In this document: positions 40,183 to 52,845 of the stretch, piece by piece
Numbering within the stretch: the first letter of the stretch is position 1
How the letters are laid out: each line of letters opens with the position of its first letter
From: Cranoglanis bouderius
Taxonomy: Eukaryota > Chordata > Actinopteri > Siluriformes > Cranoglanididae
NCBI GenBank assembly: GCA_023630585.1
Contig: CM042543.1
Coordinates: 18,913,260-18,977,259, forward strand
Reading direction: 5' to 3'
DNA: 64,000 nt
Translations under genes and position numbers: made by a program
The notes under the pieces: model-generated
The model's input: the letters and a program-made list of their open reading frames with translations, nothing else
Database searches by the model: none
Told to the model about the DNA's origin: nothing

Positions 40183-40719
40183 ATGTCCTTTAAGTGAAAA
40201 ATTTTTCTGGACACTGTATCCAACAGAGTTTTAACTGGTCAAACACTGGTATTTACTGGCTACAGGAAACCCAATATGCTCCAAAACATGGGACATATCA
40301 GTAGGTGCCGGTGATTCCGAATTTAGACTCAGGTGAGACAGGAGAAGATTTGAGGACAGCAGATGCTCTCACAATTGGCTGTGCACACTCGTAAGACAAA
40401 GGATACACACAGACACACACACAGCCTTAGGGGAGTGTGTCTATTCCTTACACATACAAGAGAAAAAAAAAAAAAGGAATAAGAAGCAGGGTGGGTGAGT
40501 GTGCGTGTGTGTGTGAATGTAAAAGGAAGCGGAGAACACAGAGGCCCCAGGTACCTGCCTATACAGTCCCTTCTCTCCAAATGTTTATTTTGGATCAGAC
40601 TGGCGGCCAACTGGTTGCAATTGACCCTCTACAGGGACGAGTTAGAGAGTGAACATGAAACCTTTCCTTTTGGGAGAAAGAAAGAGGGAAAAAAAACCTT
40701 ACACACACGTACCACACAT

Positions 40720-40727
<8 letters not shown>

Positions 40728-40789
<62 letters not shown>
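40728..40789 (+). repeat. (CA)n microsatellite
   Basis: A 62-bp CA tract. Confidence 0.97.
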
Positions 40790-40793
<4 letters not shown>

Positions 40794-41509
40794 CTCAGAT
40801 AAGCTTGCACGCATGCTTTCATGTGCAAACAGAGACATAAAGACAAACATATACCCTTGAAAAAGAAGAATAAAAATAAACAGAAGGATTGAGCTGATTA
40901 CACACTATATTTGAGGGCAATGTACAATAGATACAGGTTGCTACATGTATTGTACAATACACTGACACTGATGAACATTTATTCTTTACATAATAAATAC
41001 ACCATTGTGTAGATAATGTTCTGAAGACAGTCTGGAATAAAGAATAATTTCAACAAAAGTATTTTGAAGCAAGTATTTTTTAACAAAACTTAAGCATGTT
41101 TAAGAGTGTGATATTGCTTTTATACAAAAGTTCGATAAACAAGAAATTAATATGAAGTAATTAATATTCCAGACATGATATGGCCAACGCACAGACTGAC
41201 AGCCCACAGTAAGTGTAGTAACAGTTTCAGTGTAACAAACTGTTGCTAGAATTGGAATTTTATGTAGTGAACAAGTGGAGTGACATAAACATAAACAGTG
41301 AAATGTCCCAGTGTTATACTAAATATCAACACACTTGGAATGCCACTTGTACAATCAAATTAGAGGACCAGAACTATCTGTTGTATGATGTAAAACTATA
41401 TGTCTAATAAAGACATCAAAACATCAATGTGATTTTCTGGCATTTTTTCCCAAATGGGTTCAAACCCACATTTGCATGTGTCCTCAAATTCGATAGTGGC
41501 ATTGATATA

Positions 41510-42680
41510 CAGTGCCTGGCCAAAAAAAGTCACTGTTTGGATTTAAATAAGCAAATACTTAAGAGCCTCTGATTGGATCATTATTGCAGTAATTAATATG
41601 TTTTATCTGGCAACAATTCTTTTAACCCTAACCGATGCTAGTGTGTAGCTTCTCTTTTCTTAAACAACCATGTCAGAAGAAGTATCCTGTGGTAGTGGAA
41701 AAGATGTTACTGTGTTTCAGAAGGGGAATTATTGGCCTGCATCAAGCAAAGAAAACAACAAAGGAGATTACTGAAATCCATGGAATTGGGTTAAGAACTG
41801 TCCAACGCATTGTTAAAACCTGAAAGGAGAGTGGTCAGCTGTCAACTTTGATGAAGACATGTGGTTGGAAAAATGAATGTTCAAAATCTTGAATGATCAT
41901 GATCTTTAAAACGCTTGGTGAAGTCACATCGTGAAAAATCGACAGTAGAACTCATGGCTATGTTTACTAGTGAAAGTAAGAGCATTTCCACATGCACAAT
42001 GTGACGTACAGGATTGGGACTAAACAGCTGTATAGCCTAATCAGTGTGAGGCTAATCAGATAAAAACGACTTCAATTTGCAAGGGAGCATAAAGATTGGA
42101 CTGTGGAGCAATCGAAAAAAGTCATGTGGTCTGATGAGTCCAGATTTACCCTATTCCAAATCATGCATATTGCCTACTGTACAAGCCTCTGGAGGTTGTG
42201 CTATGATCTGGGGTTGCTTCAGTTGGTCAAGTCTAGGCTCAGCAACATTATACAGCAATGAGTACCTGAATGTACTGAATGACCAGGTTATCCCATCAAT
42301 GGATTTTTTTCTTCCCTGACGGCACAGGCATATTCCCAGATAACAATGCCAAGATTCATCGGGCTCAAATTGTGAAAGAGTGGTTCAGGGAGCATGAGGA
42401 ATCATTTTCACACATGAATTGGCCACCACAGAGTCCTGACCTTAACCCCATTGAAAGTCTTTGGGATGTTCTGGAGAAGACTTTACAGAGTGGTTCGACT
42501 CTCCCGTCCTCAATACAAGATCTCGGCCAAAAATTTAATGCAACTCTAGATGGAAATAAATGTTGTCACGTTGCGCAAGGTTGTTGAAACAATGCCACGA
42601 TGAATGCATGCTGTAATCAAAGCTAAAGGTGGTGCAACAAAATTTTAGAGTGTGCGACTTTTTTTTTTGGTCAGGCACTG
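41510..42680 (+). mobile_element. Tc1-like transposon, intact ends and TA duplication
   Basis: Ends: TA (41508-41509), then cagtgcctggccaaaaaaag. At the right, the inverse ending ggtcaggcactg at 42680, then TA (42681-42682). TIRs are short compared with the other Tc1 copies here (about 35 bp). Length 1171 bp. The transposase remnant is on the plus strand. Confidence 0.92.
41655..42640 (+). pseudogene. Tc1-related transposase pseudogene, DD36E-like spacing
   Basis: Pieces in order: a helix-turn-helix relic GIIGLHQAKKTTKEITEI (41735-41790), VVWSDESRFTLFQ-like coding (first Asp kept) near 42125, GCAMIWGCFSWSSLGSA at about 42195-42245, FPDNNAKIHRAQIVKEWF at about 42330-42385, NWPPQSPDLNPIESLW at about 42417-42465, and a C-terminus up to 42640. 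Frameshifts and stops break the frame. The usual QDDNA block is PDNNA, so the aligned second catalytic Asp is Asn. From that site to the Glu of PIES there are 36 residues, unlike the 34 of the other copies. Confidence 0.85.
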
Positions 42681-43654
42681 TATGAAACTTTGTACAGTTA
42701 CATTGGATTTTTGCTTTTTTGTCATTCAGTGCATAACATACTGTATCTTGGTGTCAAACATGTGATAAGACAACACTGACAAAAACCAGCATGAAAGCTA
42801 ACCATGCTTAAATGAATTACTTGTGATGACAGCAGCAATTTAGTATACACCACATACTTCAGTTTTTGTCTCAGTTGTGCCAAATAGGGTCCAAACACTT
42901 GACTGGACATTACCCTTATGTAAAACTAAATCCATAGCATAACCTGCATGCTGGTGTAGTGTACTTTATTTTTGTTTGTTTAATATTTATTGTTCATCTC
43001 CCTGAATTGAACTTGGTGACGTCACACACACCTTCTGTACAAGTGTAAAAAATTAGTGCAGTAAAAAGAAAGTGTATGCTCACGCCCATCTCTGTACATA
43101 CTTTTACAGTATTTTATGTCAAAAGAAAGTTCACAGTACACAACAATTGGGGGCTAATTAGCTAACTTTTTCCTGCCTTACACTACCCAGCTTACACATG
43201 CCTTTATTTTTACCATATCAATCAGTGTGAATACGCAGGTAAGTGGCTACAGTTAGACCAAAAAAATCAGAATTGGTCACTCATAATTAGCAAAGTGGGC
43301 ACTCAGTTAAAAAAAAAAAAAAAGCATCTTTAAGAAATACAGTAGATCAAATTTTCCATGGTGTGTAAGAAAACCTTAGAGACCTATAAGCACTTAAGTA
43401 TAAGGCTCTCATAGAAAAGGCAGTCCTATATGTGTGACAGTTTGGGAAAAGCCTTTGGAAGTCTAAATTCTGGCAAACAGCCAAAAATGACAAAAAAAAC
43501 CTTTCTGTGTATATCATACACTGATATCTCTACTTTAAGAAAACATAAATAGATTTCACCAAACCAATGTAGAAATAAAAGTATTTACTTTCTAAACTTG
43601 CTTATGCTATGCGCTTTCCTGAGATCATGTTAGGTAAATAAGGGCAGTCTGCCT

Positions 43655-43985
43655 AAACCAGATGTCTGAGTGGTTGGCACGTTTGCCTTGCACATCTGGG
43701 GTTGGGAGTTTGATTCCCATCTCCGCCCTGTGTGCGTGGAGTTTGCATGTTCTCCCCATGATTTGGGGGTTTCCTCTGGGTTCTCAGATTTCCTCCCCCA
43801 GTCCAAAGACATGCACTGTAGGCTGATTGGTATCTCTAAATTGTCTGTAGTGTGTGAATGGGTGTGTGAGTGTGTCAGGGTCCAGGGTGTCCCCCACCAG
43901 GTGTCCCTCACCCTGTGCCCCGAGTCCCCTGGGATAGCCTCCAGGCTCCTGTACACTGTAGAGATAGCAGAGGGCAAAGTTGTAA
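43655..43985 (+). mobile_element. tRNA-derived SINE (Mermaid-like), near full length
   Basis: The head has A-box-like tgtctgagtgg (43663-43673) and B-box-like agtttgattcc (43707-43717). The body has the conserved run gtttgcatgttctccccatg, ttcctcccccagtccaaag and tgtaggctgattgg, then gtgtgtgaatgggtgtgtg and a tail rich in ccaccaggtgtccctc. Other copies or parts are at 34917, 51732, 59208 and 59932. A family with this body was described in catfish as Mermaid; the name is from memory. Confidence 0.8.
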
Positions 43986-44865
43986 TGTTCGAATGCTAAC
44001 AAAACCCACTGAATTAATCAGCGATTATTTCAGCACTGACTGTAATCGGTCAAGCCAAGAGCAACCATGAGGCTTCTGTTGATTAAATGCCATGACTGAC
44101 ATTTACATCAGGAGATAAGAGAGACTGATCTGGATTATGATGATCAAAGTGATTACTCATTTTCCATCAGAAATTTCCCTTTGATAATGTGTCACTAATG
44201 TGGTGTTTTTTCCATTAAGAAACTAGCTTATAGATGTAGAGTAGAAGCGTTTGTTTGAAATAGCCCCCAAGAAATCAAAATTGGTGTTTTGTGGCTTTTA
44301 GTATGAATATGTTAGCCACAAGGTTATCTATAAGTTAGTGTGCTCCAAAACAATAATAAAATTAGATATATGCATTCAAAATTTACAGTCTCTCTACCAC
44401 CAATACGGATCAACCATTTTGATGACATCATTCTGCACTTCAGCTTCTCATCAGATTTTCTATTCAATCAAATGCTCTCTAAAATCTGAAGTGTCCTGCC
44501 CCTAACATTATAAAAATCCATGGTACTAACTGTCAACCTGGGCTGTCAGGTAAGCTAAACACTATTGTCTATTTAAAAAGGGGAGGAGCCACTCAATATG
44601 TCCTGCCCTGACATCCTGTTTCAGCAGAAATTACATCAACACATCAAATAATGCTGCACGTTTCAAGGTACTTTTAATCTCAACATAATATTAAATCAGT
44701 TTTAGATCATTCCAAATGAGATAATACAAATATGATAAAGTAATCTAGGACTCTACTTCTATTTTTAATGTAAATATAGTGAATTTTAATAAATCAGTAA
44801 ATAACAGTTGTTTTTAGACACTCTGTGCGCTGATGTTGCCTTTTAGTTGAATTTGAATCTTGTTC

Positions 44866-45105
44866 TATTGGCAGATAATTTTGCTGTTTTTAAGCATTTA
44901 TTTCTATGGAATAAGAAAAGCTACATCTTCTGCCAATAGAAGAGGAACATTTCAAAGTTGAAATTTGCATTTAAAGAAATAAATAAATAAAAAATAAAAA
45001 AGAAGTCTAGAAATAAGTTTAATAATTTTATTTTTGCTTAAATGTAATCATCCAATAATCATCCAATTTCACTTGCTAAAATGCCATTTTTGGCATTGGT
45101 GTTCT
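44866..45105 (+). mobile_element. second copy of the palindromic MITE, left arm lost
   Basis: Shares ttgttctattggcagataat-ttt, taagcatttatttct, ctgccaatag and tcacttgctaaaatgccatttt with the copy at 34022-34402. The central and right portions are present; the left arm is missing or replaced. No coding potential. Confidence 0.7.
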
Positions 45106-45351
45106 GTCTGAAAAATCAAGTGAAAGAAGCAGACATCAGCACATATGAGGGTTAATTTATTAACATCAGCAATCATTCACATTTGGCAGTGAGAAAGAGC
45201 TCTGGAGCTTTCTGGTCAGCGGAAGAAGTTATTTGCTTCTGATATCCCAAGTCCCAAGGGTTGTGCGATACCATGAGTTCCGGAAAGGTGGGAGGGAGTC
45301 AAACTGTGTCACTGAGCTTAGTCATCTTTACCCATGCACAAACCCAACTCC

Positions 45352-45355
<4 letters not shown>

Positions 45356-45393
<38 letters not shown>
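45356..45393 (+). repeat. (GA)n microsatellite
   Basis: An uninterrupted GA tract. Confidence 0.95.
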
Positions 45394-45399
<6 letters not shown>

Positions 45400-45864
45400 G
45401 GGAGATGAGAGTGGAGTGTGGGCCTAGCCATGTAGACTAAATACAAGCTCTTAATCCTCATAAACTTCTCCATATGAGTATTACATCCATGACTCTGCAG
45501 CAAATGGAACTCATTTTGGAGCTAAAACATTACCAGCACCGCTCCTCCCATCTCTCCTCTGCTCCTATAATGGGTTCTGTGTTCTGCTAAAGCCCCGCAA
45601 TGATGCTGCCCCTCACTCCATCCCACAACACACCCCATCCTGAAGAACTGATGACAGAATGCACTTACAGTGAAAAATGTCCTGAGAAAAATGTAAATGT
45701 AGGGGCTGGAAAATGATGACATTATTATTCCTTCTGTGCCTGTGTTTGTGTGTGTGTGTGTGATATGACATCGCAACTTTCTTTGTGTGGTCAGTTCAGT
45801 TAACGGAATCATAGGCCTGAGCTACAATAACTATCACCAGCTTTTAAATGGGTTACAACACATA

Positions 45865-47152
45865 CAGTGGGTATAGAAAAGAATCACCCCCCTTTAAAAT
45901 AATCACATTTTGTTGATTTTCAGCCCGAAATTAAGATGGACACAGTTTTTGTTGTATCCAGCTGTATTTACTCAGTGCAACTTATAACATCCAAGTGAAA
46001 GATACAACACCAACATGTCAGAAAAAAATAAAAAAATAAAAAACAGAATCACTGAGTTGGAAAAAGAATCTAAAGGCTTTATTAATGCCTAGACGCATAG
46101 TGAAGTCTATTATTAAGAAGTGAAAGGTATTTGGTACGACACAGACCCTCCCTGGATCAGGACGTCGCTCCAAACTGGATGAAAGAGCCAGGAGGAAACT
46201 GGTCAGAGAGGCTAGCAAGAGGCCTACAGCAACTCTGAAGCAGTTGCAGGAATTTATGACAAAGAGTGGTCATTGTGTGCATGTGACAACAATATCACAA
46301 ATTCTCCACAAATGTGGCTTGTATGGGAGGGTTACAAAAAGCCACCCACAACTGAGCTTTGCCAAAATGCACCTTGAAGATTCTGAGGCCACATAGAAAA
46401 AGGTGTTATGGTCAGATGAATTATTTGGCCTCAACACCAAACGTCTGGTGGAAATCCAATACAGTTCACCATCCAAATAACACCATTTCTACAGTAAAGC
46501 ATGGAGGTGGTAATATCCTGTTATGGGGGTGTTTCTCTGCAGCAGGGAAGGAAAATGGATGGAAAATACCGTCAAATTCTTGAGGAAAATCTGCTGCCCT
46601 CTAACAGAAATTTGTCAATGGGAAGAAGGTTTACCTTCCAACATGACAATGACCCAAAGCACACAGCAAAACTGACCACACATTGGTTGAAGGAGAAAAA
46701 GGTGAATGTCTTTGCATGGCCTAGTCAGAGCCCAGACTTAAACCCCATTGAAAATCTGTGGAATGACTTGAAGACTGTAGTCCACAAATGGTCACCATCA
46801 AATTGAACTGAACTTGAGCAGTTCTGCAAAGAAGAGTGGGTAAATATTGCAAAGTCTAGATGTGCAAAGTTAGTAGAGACATATCCCAACAGACTAAAGG
46901 CTGTAATTAAAAAAATAAGGCAAATTAAAGCAAGGGGGTGATCCTTTTTCCAACTCGGTGATTCTGTTTTTTTTTTTATTTTTAAAAAAAAATTTCTGAC
47001 ATGTTGGTGTTATATCTTTCACTTGGATGTTATAAGTTGCACTGAGTAAATACAGCTGGATAAAACAAAAACTGTGTCTGTCTTTATTTCAGGCTGAAAA
47101 GCAACAAAATATGATTATTTTAAAGGGGGGTGATTCTTTTCTATACCCACTG
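45865..47152 (+). mobile_element. Tc1-like transposon with ~210-bp TIRs and TA duplication
   Basis: The left TIR starts cagtgggtatagaaaagaat after TA (45863-45864). The right TIR is its inverse ending at 47152, then TA (47153-47154). The TIRs match over about 210 bp, with outer and inner direct repeats around gaatcac. The right flank passes into a CA tract (47155-47197). The interior holds a transposase lacking its N-terminal domain. Confidence 0.95.
46087..46925 (+). pseudogene. Tc1 transposase pseudogene, N-terminus missing
   Basis: Coding resumes just inside the left TIR at PRRIVKSIIKK, then LPGSGRRSKLDERARRKLVR and KRPTATLKQLQEFM (second helix-turn-helix). The first helix-turn-helix is absent. 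Downstream are VLWSDE (first Asp kept), GGGNILLWGCFSAAGK, FTFQHDNDPKHTAKL (second Asp kept) and WPSQSPDLNPIENLWNDLK (Glu kept). Spacing Asp to Glu is 34 residues, so DD34E. A stop follows EAT near 46395, there are frameshifts near 46430-46560, and a stop sits after SPSN near 46806. All three catalytic residues survive, yet it cannot be a working enzyme. Confidence 0.9.
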
Positions 47153-47437
47153 TACGCACACACAAACACACACACACACACATGCACACACACACAGCTA
47201 TTCTGACCACACCTGAGCACAGTGGCTTGTCAGAAAGAGGAAGTGGAGAACCAGACTAGCATTTGACTGCAGGGGACTCATTAGTCATGACTGTGACATT
47301 TAACCTAAACAAAAATGCTGTCAAGTTCGTCCAGAGGAGCGCTGAGAGTACCATACAGAATCAGTCAGGCGAATCAGACAGCACACAGACTCAAAGACAG
47401 ATAGCTCACCACTGGACATGCCCTGACCAAGAGCGAG

Positions 47438-47441
<4 letters not shown>

Positions 47442-47478
<37 letters not shown>
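47442..47478 (+). repeat. (GA)n microsatellite
   Basis: An uninterrupted GA tract. Confidence 0.95.
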
Positions 47479-47481
<3 letters not shown>

Positions 47482-48775
47482 GAGTATACAACAGAAGAGA
47501 CTGAGGCATTCTTTCATTAGCAAACTGCTCAGGTATGTCAGTCAGATACAGGAAACATATTAACACTGACCACAGTTTACTCTGCTAACCACACTATGGC
47601 CCTGTGGGACAGAACTGCAGGGCAAGGTCTGTTTATACACATTTACACACCACAGATACATAGTTTCTCACACATTTCTCACTGCATATATTATTTCCAT
47701 ACATACAATCCATACACACAAATAAAATAACCATGTACCAAGTCAGTCATAAACACTCATTGCTTTTCATGTGTAAAATTATGTACATTTCTCCATTACA
47801 CACTCCGTTAATAGAAGTACTAACACACAAAGCAAAATAAAAGTTTTCCCTTCCTGATTGGAAATTTAATAAAGTCAATGGGTTGTTGCAAATTTCAGCT
47901 ATAACAATAAATTTATATCTTTTATGGTATAATTACATTAGTTTCAAAAACAAATATGTTATAGCATCCACAAATCATTTGCAACCCATAAAGCTTCTCA
48001 GAGTTTATGAGTGCCATTGCAGGATCAAATTGCTCGTTGTTTATATCATTCTTATTCACAAGAGAGGGATCATTATTGTCCCCGATATGCTCCCTGTGAA
48101 TCGTTTCGAACTGAAAAGGCTCTCACCTTTTGTGGTTTAATAAAGCAGACCTCCTTGAATGAACTCATTAAAACAATGGCTTAACTTTGCAATTCCCTAC
48201 TGTTTAGGTTTTGGCTTAAGCTCAGTTTTACCATGTGCTGTCTACAGTCACACATCTCTGAAAACAAAACTTTAAGTTTCTAACTGTCTCGTTCCCATAG
48301 TCAGGTTTAACTCACATGAGGCTTTTCCATAGCCAAATCCAGGTTTTGCACAAGTTAGGCTATCTCATGCCAAAATCTGATTCTAATATGTACTTTTACA
48401 TACTATTTGTAATAGAGATAACTCCTTGATTTCTGTAAATCATAATTATAAAATGTGTTTTGAGGCAGTATATTTGTAAATATTTCCATATCCAATATAT
48501 ACTTAATTAAAATCTAATTTCAGCTATGGTGTAAACGCAAAACATGCAAAAATTGTTCAGATATTTAACTAAATTAAAACATTTAGGCAACAAGAGATAA
48601 CAATTAATGTCATTGCACATAATTAAAATTATGTATAAATGAAAATGATAAATATGTCCATATTTCAAGTTTACAGCATGTTCATTTTAGCCTACAATAT
48701 TGTATATTGTACAGTACTGTACATTTTATACTAAATTTCTCTAATGGTTGCTGATTAGCTATTACTATATATATA

Positions 48776-50314
48776 CAGTGCCCTCCAGTAATATTGGCAC
48801 CCTTGGTAAATATGAGCAAAGAAGGCTTTGAAAAATTGTCTATATTGTTTAACATTTTGATCTTTTGTTCAAAAAATTAACAAAAATACTCTGCTCTCAT
48901 GGACATCAGACAATTGCAAACACAACACAGGTTTGTCCAAAAAAATATCTTTGTTAAATATAGGTGTGCAACAATTATTGGCACCCTTATGAATTCATAT
49001 GAGAAAAATATATTTGAAGTATATTCCCATTGATATTTTAAATTTTTTTAGTACACCTGGGTGACAAGGAACAGGAAATTGTTCAACTATGACTTCCTGT
49101 TTCACCGGAGTATAAATATGAGGTAACACATAGGCCAAATTCCCTTAGTCATTCATAACAATGGTTAAGAACAAGGAATATAGCTGTGATTGCGGCAAAA
49201 GGTTGTTGAGGGAAGTGGCTATAAGAAAATAGCACGAGCATTGAAAATGCCCATTTCCACCATCAGGGGAATAATTAAGAAGTTCCAGTCAACTGGAAAT
49301 GTTATGAATCAATCTGGAATTGGACGTGTGTCTATACTGTCTCAAAGCACTGTTAAGGATGGTTCAAGAGGCCAAAAAAATCTCCAAGGATCACAGCTGG
49401 AGAATTGCAGAAGTTAGTTGCATCTTGGGGTCAGAAAGTCTCCAAAACTACAATCCGAAGTCACCTACATCACCACAAGTTGTTTGGAAGGGTTTAAAAA
49501 AAAAAAGCTTCTACTCTCATCCGAAAACAAACTCGAGTGTCTTCAGTTTGCCAGACACTGCTGGAGCTTCAAATAGGAAGGGTTCTATGGTCAGATGAAA
49601 CCAAAATAGAGCTTTTTGGCAATAAACACCAGAGGTGGTTTTGGTGCACAAGAGAGGTAGCCATATGGAAAAGTACCTCATGCCCACAGTTAAATATGGT
49701 GGTGGCTCTTTAATGTTTTGGGGTTGTTTTTCTGCCAGAGGACCTGGGCATTTTGTTAGGATACATGGCATCATGGACTCTATCAAATATCAACAGATAT
49801 TAAATGAAAACCTGGCTGCCTCTGCCAGAAAGCTTAAAATGGGCCGTGGTTGCATCTTCCAGCAGGACAATGATCCAAAACATACATCAAAATCAACACA
49901 AAAATGGTTTACTGACCACAAAATTAAGGTCCTGCCATGGCCATCCCAGTCCCCTGACTGAAGAGGAGCGTCCACCAGCGTGGACCTCGAAATTTGAAGG
50001 ATCTGGAGAGATTCTGTAAGGAGGAATGGTCTCAGATCCCTTGCCATGTATTCTCCAACCTTATCAGGCATTATAGGAGAAGACTCAGAGCTGTTATCTT
50101 GGCAAAGGGAGGTAGCACAAAGTATTGACTAAAAGGGTGCCAATAATTGTTGCACACCTATATTTAACAAAGATAAATATATATTTTTTCTTTGATAAAC
50201 CTGTGGTTTTTTTTTTTTTTTTTGTTAAGGTTAAACAATAAAGACAGCCAGACAATTTTCACAGCCTTTTTTTGTCATATTTACCAAGGGTGCCAATATT
50301 AGTGGAGGGCACTG
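48776..50314 (+). mobile_element. Tc1-like transposon, TIRs and TA duplication intact (family B copy 1)
   Basis: Starts cagtgccctccagtaatatt after TA (48774-48775) and ends with the inverse at 50314, then TA. The left TIR is about 215 bp with an inner direct repeat caattattggcaccctt near 48970. The right TIR is shorter by an internal loss. Length 1539 bp. It is very close in sequence to the 5'-truncated copy at 57786-58885. Confidence 0.95.
49161..50128 (+). pseudogene. Tc1 transposase pseudogene (family B copy 1)
   Basis: Start MVKNKEYS at 49161, then after a shift RQKVVEGSGYKKIARALK and STIRGIIKKFQSTG (first helix-turn-helix). The second helix-turn-helix region around 49370-49500 is frameshifted. 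The first catalytic block reads VLWSDETKIELFG-like at about 49580-49620 (Asp kept). Then come KYGGGSLMFWGCFSARG and IFQQDNDPKHTSKS (Asp kept). Right after SQSPD a 31-bp deletion relative to the other copy removes LNPIENLWGE-type coding, including the catalytic Glu, and makes a stop. The C-terminal part continues to 50128. Confidence 0.92.
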
Positions 50315-50744
50315 TATACTATAACTATTAGGTATGGCTATTACATATTTGTTATTGTGCCCTGATTTCCTCTCTATTATATGTTCACTCTGTCTGTGGC
50401 CTCAGTTCCTCCCTGTTTTGCTCTGCATCTCTTCCATGGTTGGAAGGTTGTAATTTGTAACAGGCGTCTGGGCGGGCTGAGCTCCTCTTCTTATCTGGAC
50501 AGAGGATCACCAGCAAATCATATCAGAGAAAAGGCCTGTTTAAATATAGCCATAATTACTGCAATCATTTCTTGCTGTCTCCCTCTGGCCCTTCCCTCCT
50601 TGCGCATATTTTTCTCTCTCTCTTTTTTTCTCCCCAGAATATTTCCTCTTCTTGTCTCCAGTAAATCCTGACTCGTGGTGTGGGCTCAGGGCTGACAGTT
50701 GCATGACAAGGAATGTTTCCCTTTGTAAGAGTCCACTTCCTCCT

Positions 50745-50825
50745 TGTGCAGTTTTAGCCTAATTGAAACATTTCCTATTGGGCTCAATCAAGGAGGCAAT
50801 TACCTAATTATTCGCTTATGCCTTA
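50745..50825. promoter_or_regulatory. candidate conserved noncoding element
   Basis: A repeat-free stretch with several homeodomain-type cores (cctaattgaaac, ggcaattacctaattatt) and cctattgggctcaatcaagg. Composition and motif density resemble developmental enhancers common in this locus, but there is no direct proof from one genome. Confidence 0.25.
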
Positions 50826-51632
50826 CTCAGACTTATACAGAGTGGAAACCATGAGAGGGAGCAAGCATGAAAGAGAGAGGGAGACATAGTCAGTGGATCA
50901 TTTTTGTCAAATGATATATATGACAGCAAATAAACAAAAGAATCTAACTACTGGGTCAGACTACAAGTTTTTAATATGCATGGTTGACTCTGAATCTGAT
51001 TCTAATTTAGTCTCAACCACAGTGTGAAGCCTGAGATTAAAAACCACAGATTAAAGGAATTCTAATCTTATGTAGAAAACCAAGACACATCACTAGAAGG
51101 ATGTTATGAAACAGGGTAAGGGATAAGGGAGCTTGCCAAAAGTTTTATGAGCTAGTAACGAGAAGTATTATCAAAAGGAGAGAGAGTGAGAGAGCAGGGA
51201 CGACAGGGAGACATTAACAGTGCTGGAATGTTTTGTCCCAGCTGAACCCGCTTCCAACACATTTAATAATTAGACAGCTCATAAAATACAAACATATCAG
51301 CCTCAAGGATAAAAAGTCTTTTTCACAGTTCTCTCTGGCCTCAAGCTCTACCTCACCAAAAAAAAAAAAAAAAAAACACTGTTTTGGACCATAATAAACA
51401 CGATGGGTCTATTAAATGTAAGATGTGACAACTCGATCAGTAAGTCATGTGTAAAATGCATCTTGGGACTGAAGAGTAGGGAGAAAAGCCACACACATAA
51501 CACATACTTTTGGAAATAAATATTTCAGATAAATGTACTAAAAGTAGAATGAACAACTTGTGAGGAAGAGGCTATATTCCTGAATCTGAACTCAGACTCT
51601 AAAGGGTCATCACCATCTTCAACTAATTTTAT

Positions 51633-51638
<6 letters not shown>

Positions 51639-51726
<88 letters not shown>
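51639..51726 (+). repeat. (AC)35(AT)9 microsatellite
   Basis: A CA tract at 51639-51708 running into an AT tract. It lies beside the tail end of a SINE. Confidence 0.97.
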
Positions 51727-51731
51727 CTCCA

Positions 51732-52180
<449 letters not shown>

Positions 52181-52341
52181 ACATAATAGCTGATATCGGT
52201 GGATTTACTGATATAATTATACAAACAGAAAATAAACAGTATAATAAATAGTATGAAACCAGTAATAATTAAATACTACAAAGTGAACTGAAATTTCAAG
52301 GAATTCATCAAATAAATGAAATAGAGTTCCCTTATGCCAGA

Positions 52342-52845
52342 GTTTCTAAATCCACACTTAATAAGCTCCAATATGTACAAAACTCGGCCGCCAGGATCCT
52401 GACTGGGACCAGGACACGCGATCATATTACTCCTGTTTTCGAGTCCTTGCACCGGCTCCCGGTCAGGTTCCGTATCGATTTTAAAATTATGATGCTGACA
52501 TACAAAGCATTACATAGCTTGGCTCCTCATTATTTATCCGCATTGTTAATTCCTTACACCCCAAATTGCAGACCGTGCTCATCACAGTCTAATTTATTGA
52601 CTGTTCCACAAACCTGTTTAAGATCTATGGGTGACAGGGCTTTTTCTGTCTATGCTCCTACCCTGTGGATCTCTCTTCCTCTTGAACTTAGGGAAGCTCA
52701 ACTCAAGACATTTTTTTTTTTAACTAGCATTTGCTTGTTGATGTTTACTTTTATTTTTTATTTATTGTGTTATGTACTGCTTATTTTGTGTATAGCGCTT
52801 TGAGAAGCTGCTTTTAAAGGCGCTCTATAAAATAAATGCAAATGA
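52342..52845 (+). pseudogene. L2-like LINE 3' end, reverse transcriptase C-terminus
   Basis: A single open frame reads LNKLQYVQNSAARILTGT, then HITPVFESLHRLPVRFRIDF, then MMLTYKALHSLAPHYL and GDRAFSVYAPTLWISLPLEL. This is the thumb/C-terminal part typical of L2/CR1-type LINEs (LQ..QN.AAR.L, LHWLPV, YKAL...AP.YL). It is followed by an untranslated tail with gtatagcgctttgagaagct and ggcgctctataaaataaatg, a typical L2-like 3' end. Everything 5' of this is absent, as in usual 5'-truncated LINE insertions. No endonuclease or RT core is present. Confidence 0.85.

Noticed and set aside
40540..40562. Possible splice donor ...GGCAG|gtacct (reverse) as exon 1 end
   Set aside because: The upstream translation (DCIGR) does not resemble the start of the carrier.
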